From: Pseudomonas viridiflava
GTDB lineage: Bacteria; Pseudomonadota; Gammaproteobacteria; Pseudomonadales; Pseudomonadaceae
Assembly (NCBI RefSeq): GCF_900580675.1
Contig: NZ_UTBG01000116.1
Coordinates: forward strand, 1-46,212
DNA: 46,212 nt
Reading direction: 5' to 3'
A program made the position numbers and the translations under genes. Positions 25,083 to 34,861 of the stretch are shown here, one piece after another; within the stretch, counting starts at the first letter, position 1, and every line of letters starts with the position of its first letter. Below the pieces are notes generated by a model that worked only from the letters and a program-made list of their open reading frames with translations, did not search any database and was not told the DNA's origin.

Positions 25083-27587
25083 CTAACGGCTTTCTTCAGG
25101 TTCAACCGCTGCCTCGGCGGCGCCATCCACACGGTGCAGCGCCACTTGGCGAATCGACAGGCGAATATCCGCCGGTAATACGCGCTTGGCCGCGCCTTCG
25201 GCCAGTTCGCCGAGCAGGTCGTGGTAACTCAACTTGCCCGCCTCATCGCGGCGCAGCACATCTTGCTCCAGCAACGTCTGGATAAAATGTCGGAAAAGGC
25301 TCTTGTCGAAGAATTCCGGGGCGTTGAGGCCATGCAGGATCGACAGGCGCTGGGCCATGATCGTGCACAGGTCTTCCAGCTCTTCGGCGCTGATGCTGTT
25401 CTGGCCGCTGTTGAGCAGCAGCGAGATCGCCATATAGAAGCGCTGCAGGGTCTGGGCGATGGTCTTCGACAGCAGCGTCAGCAGTACAAAGTGCCGCGAA
25501 CTCGGGGCCGGGCGCAGGTACACGTTGTTTTCGAAGCGCAACAGGCCTTGGTCGACGAACGCCTGGAGCCACTGGTCGACCACCGCGTCCAGTTCTTCCA
25601 GCGACCAGCGGATAAATAGCTCCGATTGCAGGTACGGGTACAGCGCGTGGGTGTAGCGCAGGATCTGCTCGCGGCTCATCCGCGAGCTGCTCTGGAAGAA
25701 ACTCGCGAGCAGCGCCGGCAGGGCGAAGATGTGCAGCACGTTGTTGCGGTAGTAGGTCATCAGGACGGCGTTCTGCTCGTCCAGGTACAAGATCTTGCCC
25801 AGGGCATCACTCTGCTCCGACAGCAGGTCCATGTCCTTGACGTGCTTGATCAGCGCCAGGCCATCGCCTTCGGGCAAGGTGGTGTGTGGCGAATAAGGCA
25901 CTTGGCGCAGCAGCGCCAGGTACAGGTCGAGCTGGCGGGCCATGGCCTGTTCGTCCAGGGCCAGGCGCGTGGTGGACAACAGCGCCAGCGCCACCAGGTT
26001 GACCGGGTTGACCGCCGCTGCTTCGTTCAAATGGCGCGCCACCTGTTCGCCGAGGCGGTTGGTGGTTTCATTCAGCCAGGCCGGTTTGTAGTTCGGCCCC
26101 AGTTCCTGGGAGCGCCAATCCGGCTGCTCGGCGTCGAGGAACTCGGCCAGCTTGATCGGCTCGCCGAAGTTGACCGCGACCTGGCCAAAGCGCTGCCGCA
26201 GCGCGCCGACCACTTTGAAAATATCGAAGATCGATTCTTTCTTCTTGCTCGCGCCACGCAGTTCGCCGAGGTAAGTACGGCCTTCGAGCACGCGCTCATA
26301 GCCGATATACACCGGTACGAACACGATCGGCATGCGCGAAGAGCGCAGGAAACTGCGCAGGGTGATCGCCAGCATGCCGGTCTTCGGCTGCAGCATGCGC
26401 CCGGTGCGCGAGCGTCCGCCTTCGACGAAATACTCCACCGGAAAGCCCTTGGTGAACAGGGTGTGCAGGTACTCGTTGAACACCGAGGTGTACAGCGGGT
26501 TGCCCTTGAAGGTGCGGCGCATGAAAAACGCACCGCCTCGGCGCAGCAGGCTGCCGATCACCGGCATGTTCAGGTTGATGCCCGCGGCGATATGCGGTGG
26601 GGTCAGGCCGTTCTTGAACAGCAGGTACGAAAGCAGCAGGTAGTCGATGTGGCTGCGGTGGCACGGGACGTAGATCACCTCGTAGCCCTGGGCAACCTTT
26701 TGCACACCTTCGATGTTATTGACCTTGATGCCGTCGTAGATCTTGTTCCAGAACCAGCTCAGCACCACTTCCAGGAAGCGGATCGCGGTGTAGGTGTAGT
26801 CCGAGGCGATCTCGTTGCCGTAGCGCAGGGCCTGGGCCTTGGCTTTTTCCGGGGAGATCTTTTCGCGCTCGGCCTCGTCGGCGATGGCCTGGCGCACCAG
26901 CGGCATGTTCACCAGGCCCTTCACCAGGTTGCGCCGGTGCGACAAGTCGGGCCCGATCACCGCGGTCTTCAGGTTACGAAAGTGCACACGCAGGATGCGC
27001 TGGGCCATGCGTACGGTGCGTTCGTGACCTTTATTGTGCTCGATCAATTCACGCAGGTTGATGGGCGCGGAGAATTGCACACGGGTCTTGCGCCCCAGGA
27101 TCAGGATGCTCAGCAAGCGGCGCAGGCGCCCGGTGACGGCCCAGCTGTCGGCAAACAGCAGTTTCCATGGGCTGGATTCGCTCTCGGGGGATTGCCCCCA
27201 GAACACGCTGACCGGAATGATTTGTGCATTCTCTTCGGCGTGCTCGCTCAGGGTATTGACCAGGCGGGTCAGGGTCGGCGGCGCGCCGCGCTTGTCCTGG
27301 CGGCCGAGCCAGTCCGGCTCGGGCGTGAGGTAGAAGAACGCCGCCGGTTCCATCAGCGGGCCCACCGATACCGGCAGCACCGGGCGCGGCAGGCCGGCCT
27401 TGGTGCACTCGGCATCGACCACGGCCAGTTCGCTGAGGGAGGGCGATTGCAGGACGTAAAACACCGGCCGGCTGCGGTCCAGGTTAAGGGTAAGGGACGA
27501 CTGGTTGATCGTCTCCGAGCGAACCCAGAGGTACAACAGTCGGCGCAAGGTGCCAAACACCAGACGGCGAAACGGGGAGCGGGTCAT
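25083..27587 (-). CDS. plsB: Glycerol-3-phosphate acyltransferase PlsB
   Basis: The inner-membrane enzyme adds the first acyl chain to glycerol-3-phosphate in phospholipid synthesis. The 834-residue product has the usual length for the long PlsB form. The catalytic HX4D motif appears as [15 protein letters not shown], with His310 and Asp315; acyltransferase blocks follow as [29 protein letters not shown] (glycerol-phosphate binding) and [13 protein letters not shown]. The N-terminal [18 protein letters not shown] and the long C-terminal region are typical. It is divergent from the cold-shock gene with 183 bases between. Confidence 0.96.
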   Translation of the reverse strand: MTRSPFRRLVFGTLRRLLYLWVRSETINQSSLTLNLDRSRPVFYVLQSPSLSELAVVDAECTKAGLPRPVLPVSVGPLMEPAAFFYLTPEPDWLGRQDKRGAPPTLTRLVNTLSEHAEENAQIIPVSVFWGQSPESESSPWKLLFADSWAVTGRLRRLLSILILGRKTRVQFSAPINLRELIEHNKGHERTVRMAQRILRVHFRNLKTAVIGPDLSHRRNLVKGLVNMPLVRQAIADEAEREKISPEKAKAQALRYGNEIASDYTYTAIRFLEVVLSWFWNKIYDGIKVNNIEGVQKVAQGYEVIYVPCHRSHIDYLLLSYLLFKNGLTPPHIAAGINLNMPVIGSLLRRGGAFFMRRTFKGNPLYTSVFNEYLHTLFTKGFPVEYFVEGGRSRTGRMLQPKTGMLAITLRSFLRSSRMPIVFVPVYIGYERVLEGRTYLGELRGASKKKESIFDIFKVVGALRQRFGQVAVNFGEPIKLAEFLDAEQPDWRSQELGPNYKPAWLNETTNRLGEQVARHLNEAAAVNPVNLVALALLSTTRLALDEQAMARQLDLYLALLRQVPYSPHTTLPEGDGLALIKHVKDMDLLSEQSDALGKILYLDEQNAVLMTYYRNNVLHIFALPALLASFFQSSSRMSREQILRYTHALYPYLQSELFIRWSLEELDAVVDQWLQAFVDQGLLRFENNVYLRPAPSSRHFVLLTLLSKTIAQTLQRFYMAISLLLNSGQNSISAEELEDLCTIMAQRLSILHGLNAPEFFDKSLFRHFIQTLLEQDVLRRDEAGKLSYHDLLGELAEGAAKRVLPADIRLSIRQVALHRVDGAAEAAVEPEESR

Positions 27588-27687
27588 AGGCGAACTGCTT
27601 CAAGTGGAAAAAACCGAGCAGGCGCTCGGGCGGGTAGTGTGCCGTATTCGCCGAAAATCGGCAAAAAAGCAGCGATGTAAACTTGAG

Positions 27688-27715
27688 TTGATCGTTTTTG
27701 AGCCTGTCATATACT
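27688..27715 (+). promoter_or_regulatory. Sigma-70 promoter of the cold-shock gene
   Basis: TTGATC (27688-27693), a 16-base spacer and TATACT (27710-27715) lie about 55 bases before the ATG. The expected 5' leader is short, unlike the long leader of E. coli cspA. Confidence 0.6.
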
Positions 27716-27770
27716 CGGCAGTTCAACTGCGACCAGCTCAACAATAAAAATGCATGTGGGAGTAAGACAG

Positions 27771-27980
<210 letters not shown>

Positions 27981-28008
27981 CCTGAATTTTTGCTACACCG
28001 CTGAACCC

Positions 28009-28101
28009 ATGTGGGAGCGGGCTTGCTCGCGAAAGCAGGGTGTCAGTCAGTATAAAGGTGACTGACCCACCGCTTTCGCGAGCAAGCCCGCTCCCACATT
28101 T
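28009..28101. repeat. REPIN, GCGGGCTTGCTCGCGAAAGC type
   Basis: Two inverted REP ends of the same flavour, starting ATGTGGGAGCGGGCTTGCTC and ending in its complement. An inner hairpin (GTCAGTCA paired with TGACTGAC) makes the element almost fully self-complementary. It lies between convergent genes. Confidence 0.93.
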
Positions 28102-28123
28102 TGATTGGGTTCACAAATCGAGG

Positions 28124-28501
28124 TTATGCCGTTTTCCAGGTGATCTGCTCTTCACCGTCTTCGCTGATCCGAATCCAGGTGTCAGCGCTTTCCTCACCTT
28201 CTTCCTCGACCCAGCTGCCCGGTGCGCAACGCACTTCGACGTTCAGCGCGGCAAACGCGGCGCGGGCGCAGGCGATGTCGTCTTCCCACGGCGTCTGGTC
28301 ACTTTCCAGGTACAGACTGTTCCATTTGCCTACGGCTTTGGGCAGCCAGGTGACGGGCACGCTGCCGGCCGTGCACTTGTAGGTCTGGCCCCGCTGGACC
28401 CAGTCGGTGCACGGGCCCAGGGCGGCACCCAGCCAGGCGGCGATGGCCTTGTAGTCGACGTCGGCGTCCTTCAGGTAAATCTCGATATCAGGTTGGCGCA
28501 T
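28124..28501 (-). CDS. Conserved hypothetical protein
   Basis: A 125-residue acidic protein with no signal peptide or membrane segment. ATG 28501 follows GAGGAACA. It contains three cysteines (PCTDWV, YKCTAG, VRCAPGSW) and a charged end (EEEGEESADTWIRIS). I recognise no family. From memory P. aeruginosa also has a small unknown gene between a cold-shock gene and rlmA. It could be the last gene of the dapE-rlmA transcript, 48 bases downstream of rlmA. Confidence 0.75.
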   Translation of the reverse strand: MRQPDIEIYLKDADVDYKAIAAWLGAALGPCTDWVQRGQTYKCTAGSVPVTWLPKAVGKWNSLYLESDQTPWEDDIACARAAFAALNVEVRCAPGSWVEEEGEESADTWIRISEDGEEQITWKTA

Positions 28502-28549
28502 GGATGTTCCTCATTGCGGGATTCGAAAATCCATTCGCGGAAAAGTCGG

Positions 28550-29359
28550 TTATTGAAGCACGAAATAATCGTAGCGCATCGACACCGTGACCAGCAGCGG
28601 CTCGGCCGCCTCGATCACTTGTGCACGGCGTTCGGCACTCGCGCGCCAGCCGTGGGGCGTCATCGCCAGCAGGTTGGCGCGGTCCCTGGGCTCGGCCAGG
28701 CTCAGGGTGAACTCAAGGGTTTCGCTGTGCGCCAGGCTCATGCCGTCCGGCACCAGGGCCAGATGCTTGTCGTCGGTGTACTCGCGCACTTCGTCGTACA
28801 AACGCTCGCGCAGCTCCATCAGGTGGCCGGCTGTAGGGCCGACCTTCATCAAGCCGCCGCCCGGGCTGAGCAGGCGCTTGGCCTCTTGCCAGTCCAGCGG
28901 GCTGAAAACACTGGCGAGGAATTGGCAGCTGGCATCGGCCAACGGCACGCGTGCCATGCTGGCGATCAACCAGGTCAGCGCCGGGTTGCGCTTGCAGGCG
29001 CGCTTGACCGCTTCCTTGGAGATGTCCAGCGCGTAGCCGTCGGCATCGGGCAGGGCGTCGGCGATTTGCGCGGTGTAGTAACCCTCGCCGCAGCCGATGT
29101 CGACCCAGCGCTGCGGCGCGCGTTCGGCGGCCAGCTCGGCCAGGCGCCTGGCCACCGGGGCGTAGTGCCCGGCGTTGAGGAAGTCGCGGCGCGCCTCGAC
29201 CATGGCCAGGTTGTCGCCCGGGTCGCGGCTGTTTTTGTGCTGCACCGGCAACAGGTTCAAATAACCCTGGCGCGCACGGTCAAAACGGTGCCCGGCCGGG
29301 CACGCCACGCCATTGTCGACCGCGTTGAGCGGGGCGCTGCAAATGGGGCAGGCGAGCAT
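28550..29359 (-). CDS. rlmA: 23S rRNA (guanine-745-N1)-methyltransferase
   Basis: RlmA methylates G745 in helix 35 of 23S rRNA. The 269-residue product begins with a zinc-binding knuckle: Cys4, Cys7, Cys20 and His24 in [10 protein letters not shown] and ACPAGHRF. The SAM-binding motif is WVDIGCGEGYYTAQIADAL, with a later ALDISKEAVKRA. The start overlaps the dapE stop by one base (TGATG), so translation is coupled to dapE. Confidence 0.93.
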   Translation of the reverse strand: MLACPICSAPLNAVDNGVACPAGHRFDRARQGYLNLLPVQHKNSRDPGDNLAMVEARRDFLNAGHYAPVARRLAELAAERAPQRWVDIGCGEGYYTAQIADALPDADGYALDISKEAVKRACKRNPALTWLIASMARVPLADASCQFLASVFSPLDWQEAKRLLSPGGGLMKVGPTAGHLMELRERLYDEVREYTDDKHLALVPDGMSLAHSETLEFTLSLAEPRDRANLLAMTPHGWRASAERRAQVIEAAEPLLVTVSMRYDYFVLQ

Positions 29360-30510
29360 CAGGCGAGCAACTTGATCAGGGTCTGGTAATAGATTTCGGT
29401 CAGCACATCGAGGTCGCTGGCCAGGATGCGTTCGTTGACCTGGTGGATCGTCGCGTTGACCGGGCCCAGCTCGACCACTTGGGTGCCGAGGGTGGCGATA
29501 AAGCGCCCATCCGAGGTGCCGCCGCTGGTAGAGGCCTTGGTCTCGCGACCAGTGATCGCCTTGATACTGGCCGATACCGCATCCAGCAACGCGCCCGGCT
29601 CGGTGAGGAACGGCAGGCCGGACAGCGCCCAGTCCACGTGCCAGTCCAGGCCGTGCTTGTCGAGAATCGCCGCAACCCGCTGTTGCAGGCCTTCGACGGT
29701 GGATTCGGTGGAGAAACGGAAGTTGAACACCGCCGTCAGGTCACCGGGGATCACGTTGGTGGCGCCGGTGCCGGAATTGAGGTTGGAAATCTGGAAGCTG
29801 GTCGGCGGGAAGAAGGTGTTGCCGTCGTCCCAATGCTCGGCGGCGAGTTCCGCCAGGGCCGGTGCGGCCAGGTGGATCGGGTTCTTCGCCAGGTGCGGGT
29901 AAGCCACGTGGCCCTGCACACCGCGCACGGTCAGGGTCGCGCCGAGGGAGCCGCGACGGCCGTTCTTGACCACATCGCCGACCAGGGTAGTGCTCGACGG
30001 CTCGCCGACGATGCACCAGTCCATACGCTCATTGCGCGCCTTGAACCGCTCGATGACCGCTTTGGTGCCGTGGTGCGCCGGGCCTTCTTCATCGCTGGTG
30101 ATCAGGAAGGCCACCGAACCCTTGTGGTCCGGGTAGTCAGTGACGAAACGCTCGGCGGCCACCAGCATCGCGGCCAGGCTGCCTTTCATGTCCGCCGCGC
30201 CACGCCCGCAGAGCATGCCGTGTTCGTCGATCAGCGCGTCGAACGGGTCGTTCTGCCAGGCCTGCACCGGGCCGGTCGGCACCACGTCGGTGTGGCCAGC
30301 AAAGCACAGCACCGGACCGTCGTGCTTGCCATGGGTGGCCCAGAAGTTGTCCACGTCCTCGATGCGCATCGGTTCCAGCTTGAACCCGGCGTCGCCCAGG
30401 CGCTGCATCATCAGCTTCTGGCAGTCGGCGTCGATCGGCGTCACCGAGGGGCGACGGATCAGGTCGATGGCAAGTTGAAGGGTCGGCGAAAGGTCGGCAT
30501 GGGCCGTCAT
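29359..30510 (-). CDS. dapE: Succinyl-diaminopimelate desuccinylase
   Basis: This zinc enzyme removes succinate from N-succinyl-LL-diaminopimelate, giving LL-DAP for lysine and peptidoglycan. The 383-residue product has the M20 family ligands: His73 in [11 protein letters not shown], Asp107 in [10 protein letters not shown], and Glu141-Glu142 in [12 protein letters not shown], where the first is the general base. ATG 30510 is preceded by GGAG at good spacing. dapD and dapC of the same pathway lie 6-10 kb to the right. Confidence 0.96.
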   Translation of the reverse strand: MTAHADLSPTLQLAIDLIRRPSVTPIDADCQKLMMQRLGDAGFKLEPMRIEDVDNFWATHGKHDGPVLCFAGHTDVVPTGPVQAWQNDPFDALIDEHGMLCGRGAADMKGSLAAMLVAAERFVTDYPDHKGSVAFLITSDEEGPAHHGTKAVIERFKARNERMDWCIVGEPSSTTLVGDVVKNGRRGSLGATLTVRGVQGHVAYPHLAKNPIHLAAPALAELAAEHWDDGNTFFPPTSFQISNLNSGTGATNVIPGDLTAVFNFRFSTESTVEGLQQRVAAILDKHGLDWHVDWALSGLPFLTEPGALLDAVSASIKAITGRETKASTSGGTSDGRFIATLGTQVVELGPVNATIHQVNERILASDLDVLTEIYYQTLIKLLA

Positions 30511-30583
30511 GGGGGAACTCCGGAAGCGTGTTATGGGCGCAGGACGAATGTGGAATACACAACCTGAATAGACGCAAATCTAA

Positions 30584-30670
30584 TGTGGGAGCTGGCTTGC
30601 CTGCGATAGCATCGCCGCGGTGTACCTGAAAGACCGCGGCGTCTGCATCGCAGGCAAGCCAGCTCCCACA
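30584..30670. repeat. REPIN, GCTGGCTTGCCTGCGAT type
   Basis: TGTGGGAGCTGGCTTGCCTG at the left and its complement at the right enclose a spacer with its own stem (GCCGCGGT and ACCGCGGC). It lies between dapE and ndvB. Confidence 0.93.
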
Positions 30671-30719
30671 GAAAGCAGGGCGTGGCCAAGTCTCACAAAA
30701 GGGCCGTTATCTTATAGCA

Positions 30720-30744
30720 AAACGGCGGCCAGAGGCCGCCGTTT
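30720..30744 (-). terminator. Terminator of ndvB
   Basis: AAACGGCGGCC (30720-30730) pairs perfectly with GGCCGCCGTTT (30734-30744) across AGA. On the minus strand it follows the ndvB stop by about 20 bases and ends in GTTTTGCT. Confidence 0.8.
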
Positions 30745-30762
30745 AGTGCATTGCGCAAGTTT

Positions 30763-33354
30763 TTACTCAGTCGTCGCCGGCTCGACCTTCGGCGCCGGTT
30801 TCGGCAGCGATGAGAGGAACGCCATGATCAGCGCCGCCACATACGGCAGCGATTGCACCAGCAGCATCACTACCCAGAAGCGGATGTCATTGCTCGGCAG
30901 GCCCTGCACCAGGTAGATCCCCAGCGCCGCGCCCCACAACAGCAGCATGATGAACATTTCTTCGCGGGCTTCGGAAATCGCCACCCAGAAGCCGTGGTTA
31001 TCCGCGTTTTTCGGTGTACGAAAGAACGGAATACTGGTGGTGAAGAAGCCATACAGCACCGCTTTGGCGATGGTGTGTGACAACGCCAACCCGGCCAGGG
31101 CCGCGCAGAATGCGTCCTTGAGGTTTACGCCCACTGCTCGGCGGTACAGGAAGATGATCTTGCCCACCTTGAACACGAACAGCGCCAACGGCGGGATCGC
31201 GAAAATCAGCAGCGGCGGGTCGACCCGGGTCGGCACGATGATCATCGCCGCCGACCACAACAGTGCGCCAACGGTGAAGAAAATGTTCATGCCATCCGCC
31301 ACCCACGGCAACCAGCCTGCGAGGAAGTGATAACGCTGGCCGCGGGTCAGCTCGGTGCCTTTGCCGCGCAGCAGGCTGGCGGTGTGGCGCTTGATGATTT
31401 GGATCGCGCCGTAGGCCCAGCGGAAACGCTGTTTCTTGAAGTCGATGAAGGTATCCGGCATCAAGCCCTTGCCGTAGCTGTCGTGGTAATACGCCGCCGA
31501 CAGGCCTTTCTCGAATACCCGCAGGCCCAGTTCGGCGTCTTCACAGATGCACCAATCGGCCCAGCCCAGTTCTTCGAGCACCGAGCGCCGGGTCATGGTC
31601 ATGGTGCCGTGCTGGATGATCGCGTCACGGTCGTTACGGGTGACCATGCCGATATGGAAGAAGCCTTTGTACTCCGCGTAGCAGAGCTTCTTGAACGTGC
31701 TTTCGTTCTGGTCGCGGTAATCCTGCGGCGACTGCACCACGGCGATTTTCGGGTCGGCAAAGTGCGGCACCATGTGCTTGAGCCAGTTCGGCGACACGCA
31801 GTAGTCCGAGTCGATCACCGCGATCACCTCGGCATCCTTGGCGGTGTGCGGGATCAAGTAGTTCAGCGCGCCGCCCTTGAAACCGGCCAGGGGTGCGACG
31901 TGGAAGAACTTGAAACGCGGGCCGAGGGTTTCGCAGTAATCGCGCACCGGCTCCCACACCGCCGGGTCCTTGGTGTTGTTGTCGATGATCAGGACTTCGT
32001 AGTCCGGGTAATCCAGCGCGGCCAGGGCGTCGAGGGTCTGTTTGACCATCTCCGGCGGCTCGTTGTAGCACGGCACATGGATCGACACTTTCGGGCGGTA
32101 GTCCGAATCCCCTTCGACCGGCAGGAATTCACGTCGGCGCTCGTGGGTCCACACCGCTTCGGCCAGTTCATGGGCTTCGGTCAGCAATACGATAAACACG
32201 CCGAGCGCGCCGAGTGCCAGCAAGATACCGACCGTCAGGCTGAACCAGGTGCTGTATTGCTGGCTGTAGTCGTAGCCGATCCACACCAATACCGAGCCGC
32301 AGAGGAACGCGATAAAGGTCAGGAAGGTCCGGCCCCGCTGGCGCAGGGCCGAGCCGTCGATCATCAGCAACGTCAGCGACAGCAGCGCAAGCACCACCGA
32401 GCCGATGGCAAGCACGCGCCATTGCGGGATCGCCACCACCGGGCCTTCAAAGTTGAATTTCTGCTGGCGTGCGCCGTTGAACACACCCCAGTAAGCGCCG
32501 GCCGAGCCTTCGTCGCTGACTTTCCACGGCTGGTCGAACGCCTCGATCACGAAGTAGTTGTAGCCCTGGCGGTTCAGCTTATTCACCAGCGTGCGCAGGT
32601 AAATCGCCTGGTCGGCCGGCGACGTTTCGTTGCCCCCTCGCATACGTCCGTTACTCGGCCAGCCAACTTCCGACAGCAGCAGCGGCTTTTTCGGGAACAG
32701 TTTTTTCAGGTCCTTGGCGCGGTCGAGTACGTACTGGCCGGCCTTGTCCATCGGAATATATTCCCAGAACGGCAGGATGTGCGCGGCGATCAGGTCGACG
32801 TGCTTGGCCAGTTGCGGGTTCTTTTCCCAGATGTCCCATTGCTCGGATGTGGTTACCGGCACTTTCACGGCGGCGCGCACCCGGTCCAGCAGTACGATCA
32901 GTGCTTCAGGCGTGATGTCCTTACGGAATACGGCTTCGTTTCCGACCACCACCCGCACCACGCTGCGCGAGTTGTTGGCGATCTCGATGGCGCGCTGGAT
33001 TTCACGCTCGTTGCGTTCCAGGTCCGGGCTGATCCAGATGCCCAGGGTCACCCGCAGGCCGAACTCTTCCGCCAGCTTGGGGATATCGCCCAACGTGCCG
33101 TCGACCGAGTAGGTTCGGATGTTGTCCGTCAGCTTGCTCATGATCGCCAGGTCCTGGCGCATCTGCTCGTCAGTCGGGAACTGGTTTTTCTGTGGGAACT
33201 GGCCCTGCTGAAACGGCGAGTAAGAGAGCCCGGAGATCTGCTCTGGCCAGTTGGGTGTGGTGACCGGGCGGTTGATCAGCGCCCAGAAGCCGGTGAAGAG
33301 CGCGGCAATTGCCAGCACTACCACCAGGTTGAGTCCAAATTTACGCGAAGACAT
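30763..33354 (-). CDS. ndvB: Glucan biosynthesis glucosyltransferase, NdvB-like
   Basis: An 863-residue inner-membrane enzyme that probably makes periplasmic beta-1,3-glucans. ATG 33354 is chosen because MSSRK is followed at once by a membrane helix (about 8-28). A GH17-type domain follows (about 35-300, with YSPFQQGQFPQKNQFPTD and LLSEVGWPSNGR), then membrane helices, then a GT2 glycosyltransferase from about 420 with VSIHVPCYNEPPE, DSDYCVSP, EDAELGLRVFEKG and KQRFRWAYGAIQI. C-terminal helices complete it. In P. aeruginosa ndvB glucans contribute to biofilm-specific antibiotic tolerance. It is a single-gene unit with its own terminator. Confidence 0.92.
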   Translation of the reverse strand: MSSRKFGLNLVVVLAIAALFTGFWALINRPVTTPNWPEQISGLSYSPFQQGQFPQKNQFPTDEQMRQDLAIMSKLTDNIRTYSVDGTLGDIPKLAEEFGLRVTLGIWISPDLERNEREIQRAIEIANNSRSVVRVVVGNEAVFRKDITPEALIVLLDRVRAAVKVPVTTSEQWDIWEKNPQLAKHVDLIAAHILPFWEYIPMDKAGQYVLDRAKDLKKLFPKKPLLLSEVGWPSNGRMRGGNETSPADQAIYLRTLVNKLNRQGYNYFVIEAFDQPWKVSDEGSAGAYWGVFNGARQQKFNFEGPVVAIPQWRVLAIGSVVLALLSLTLLMIDGSALRQRGRTFLTFIAFLCGSVLVWIGYDYSQQYSTWFSLTVGILLALGALGVFIVLLTEAHELAEAVWTHERRREFLPVEGDSDYRPKVSIHVPCYNEPPEMVKQTLDALAALDYPDYEVLIIDNNTKDPAVWEPVRDYCETLGPRFKFFHVAPLAGFKGGALNYLIPHTAKDAEVIAVIDSDYCVSPNWLKHMVPHFADPKIAVVQSPQDYRDQNESTFKKLCYAEYKGFFHIGMVTRNDRDAIIQHGTMTMTRRSVLEELGWADWCICEDAELGLRVFEKGLSAAYYHDSYGKGLMPDTFIDFKKQRFRWAYGAIQIIKRHTASLLRGKGTELTRGQRYHFLAGWLPWVADGMNIFFTVGALLWSAAMIIVPTRVDPPLLIFAIPPLALFVFKVGKIIFLYRRAVGVNLKDAFCAALAGLALSHTIAKAVLYGFFTTSIPFFRTPKNADNHGFWVAISEAREEMFIMLLLWGAALGIYLVQGLPSNDIRFWVVMLLVQSLPYVAALIMAFLSSLPKPAPKVEPATTE

Positions 33355-33502
33355 GGCTATTTCGGGTTCCAAAGGGTGTGGAACGAAAAGAGGTGTCGGC
33401 CAACGCCGAACGGCGCGCATCCTACACCGGCTTTTCACTGACCGTACAGCAAGCCGAGAAAAACCGGACATTGGGCAGCGAAAGTACACCTAAGTTCTTA
33501 AC

Positions 33503-33530
33503 TTGTAGCTTGTAGCTTCGAACTTGTCGC
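33503..33530. repeat. Degenerate heptad tandem repeat
   Basis: Four adjacent 7-base units read TTGTAGC, TTGTAGC, TTCGAAC and TTGTCGC. They lie in the ndvB-tcdA divergent interval, immediately upstream of a possible tcdA -10 box (CATAAT, 33540-33545). Confidence 0.65.
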
Positions 33531-33571
33531 TGTGTAGTCCATAATGCGCGCCGGTTTTTGGGGTAATGGTC

Positions 33572-34381
33572 ATGAGCACAGAAGATCCGCGGTTTGCAGG
33601 CGTCGCCCGCTTGTATGGCATAGAAGGCCTGGAACGCTTGAAAGCGGCCCATGTGGCGATCGTCGGCGTCGGCGGCGTGGGCTCGTGGGCGGCGGAAGCC
33701 ATCGCCCGGTGCGGGGTGGGCGAGATTTCGCTGTTCGACCTGGACGATGTCTGCGTCAGCAACAGCAACCGCCAGTTGCACGCGCTGGACAGCACTGTGG
33801 GCAAACCCAAGGTCGAGGTGATGGCCGAGCGCCTGCGCGGCATCAACCCCGATTGCACCGTGCACGCGGTGGCCGACTTCGTGACCCGCGACACCATGGC
33901 CGAATACATCACGCCGAACATCGATTGCGTGATCGACTGCATCGACGCGGTCAACGCCAAGGCCGCGCTGATCGCCTGGTGCAAGCGCCGCAAGATCCAG
34001 ATCATCACCACCGGCGGAGCGGGCGGGCAGATCGACCCGACGCTGATCCAGGTCTGCGACCTGAACCGCACGTTCAACGACCCTCTGGCCTCGAAAGTGC
34101 GCTCCACCTTGCGTCGTGATTACGGTTTCTCGCGCACGGTGACCCGCCATTACAGCGTGCCGTGCGTGTTTTCCACCGAGCAGCTGCGCTATCCGAAGCC
34201 GGACGGCAGCATCTGTTTGCAGAAGAGTTTTGTGGGGGACGGGGTGAAATTGGACTGCGCCGGCGGGTTTGGCGCGGTGATGATGGTTACGGCAAGCTTC
34301 GGCATGGTGGCGGCGACGAAGGCGGTGGACAAGATTGTGGCTGGGGTGCGCAGGCCGTCGGAGCGGGTCAAGCCCGCTTAA
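33572..34381 (+). CDS. tcdA: tRNA threonylcarbamoyladenosine dehydratase TcdA (CsdL)
   Basis: TcdA uses ATP to cyclise t6A37 of tRNA to ct6A, with help from the CsdA-CsdE sulfur relay. The 269-residue product is an E1-like (MoeB/ThiF) enzyme: nucleotide-binding VGVGGVGSWAAEAIARCG near residues 31-48, then LFDLDDVCVSNSNRQ, and CVIDCIDAVNAK. Two ATGs are possible; 33572 gives better spacing to GGGG than 33566 and matches the usual length. It is convergent with csdE-csdA, its functional partners, an arrangement also seen in other gammaproteobacteria as a csd cluster. Confidence 0.93.
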   Translation: MSTEDPRFAGVARLYGIEGLERLKAAHVAIVGVGGVGSWAAEAIARCGVGEISLFDLDDVCVSNSNRQLHALDSTVGKPKVEVMAERLRGINPDCTVHAVADFVTRDTMAEYITPNIDCVIDCIDAVNAKAALIAWCKRRKIQIITTGGAGGQIDPTLIQVCDLNRTFNDPLASKVRSTLRRDYGFSRTVTRHYSVPCVFSTEQLRYPKPDGSICLQKSFVGDGVKLDCAGGFGAVMMVTASFGMVAATKAVDKIVAGVRRPSERVKPA

Positions 34382-34409
34382 ATATCATCGTCAACCACAG
34401 ATCAAACTG

Positions 34410-34448
34410 TGTGTGGGGCCAGCTCCCACACAAGCCAGCTTCTACATT
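34410..34448. repeat. Decayed REPIN remnant overlapping the csdE stop codon
   Basis: TGTGTGGGGCCAGCTCCCAC and the following CACAAGCCAGCTTCTACATTT contain two compressed REP half-sequences. The right part covers the csdE stop at 34442-34444. Confidence 0.65.
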
Positions 34449-34861
34449 TGGTTTTGGGTACGACTCAGGTCTCTCATGCGCTGCAGGACTGCATTGAGGC
34501 CATTGCTTCGCGACGTTGACAGTTGGCGGGAAAGCCCCAACTGGTTGAACCAATCCGGCAAATCAACCGCCTGCAGCTCGGCCGCCGACAATCCGTTGAC
34601 CCGCGCCAGCAGCAACGCCACCAGCCCCCGAATCATCCGCGCCTCGCTGCTCGCAGCAAACTGCCAATGGCCGTCCTGCAAGCGGCCGACCAGCCACACC
34701 AGGCTTTCGCAGCCTTGCACAAGGTTCGCATCAACCTGGTCTGCATCCGCCAACGCCGGCAGCCGCTCGCCCCATTGCATCAGCATTCGCGCGCGTTGCT
34801 CCCAACTGCCGACGGCCTGAAAGGCCTCCAGTGCCGCCACTGCCTCCACCGGCAGGCTCAT
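34442..34861 (-). CDS. csdE: SufE-family sulfur acceptor CsdE
   Basis: A 139-residue partner of the cysteine desulfurase CsdA. The sulfur-accepting residue is Cys51 in VQGCESLVWL, and the SufE domain continues with ASSEARMIRGLVALLLARVN and LPDWFNQLGLSRQLSTSR. It overlaps the csdA stop by 4 bases (ATGA), so the two are coupled. Its last two codons and stop coincide with a decayed REP sequence. Confidence 0.92.
   Translation of the reverse strand: MSLPVEAVAALEAFQAVGSWEQRARMLMQWGERLPALADADQVDANLVQGCESLVWLVGRLQDGHWQFAASSEARMIRGLVALLLARVNGLSAAELQAVDLPDWFNQLGLSRQLSTSRSNGLNAVLQRMRDLSRTQNQM

Noticed and set aside
25626..27680. 684-codon plus-strand frame over plsB
   Set aside because: It is the shadow of plsB, and similar long frames occur opposite ndvB, glnD, dapD and map for the same reason.
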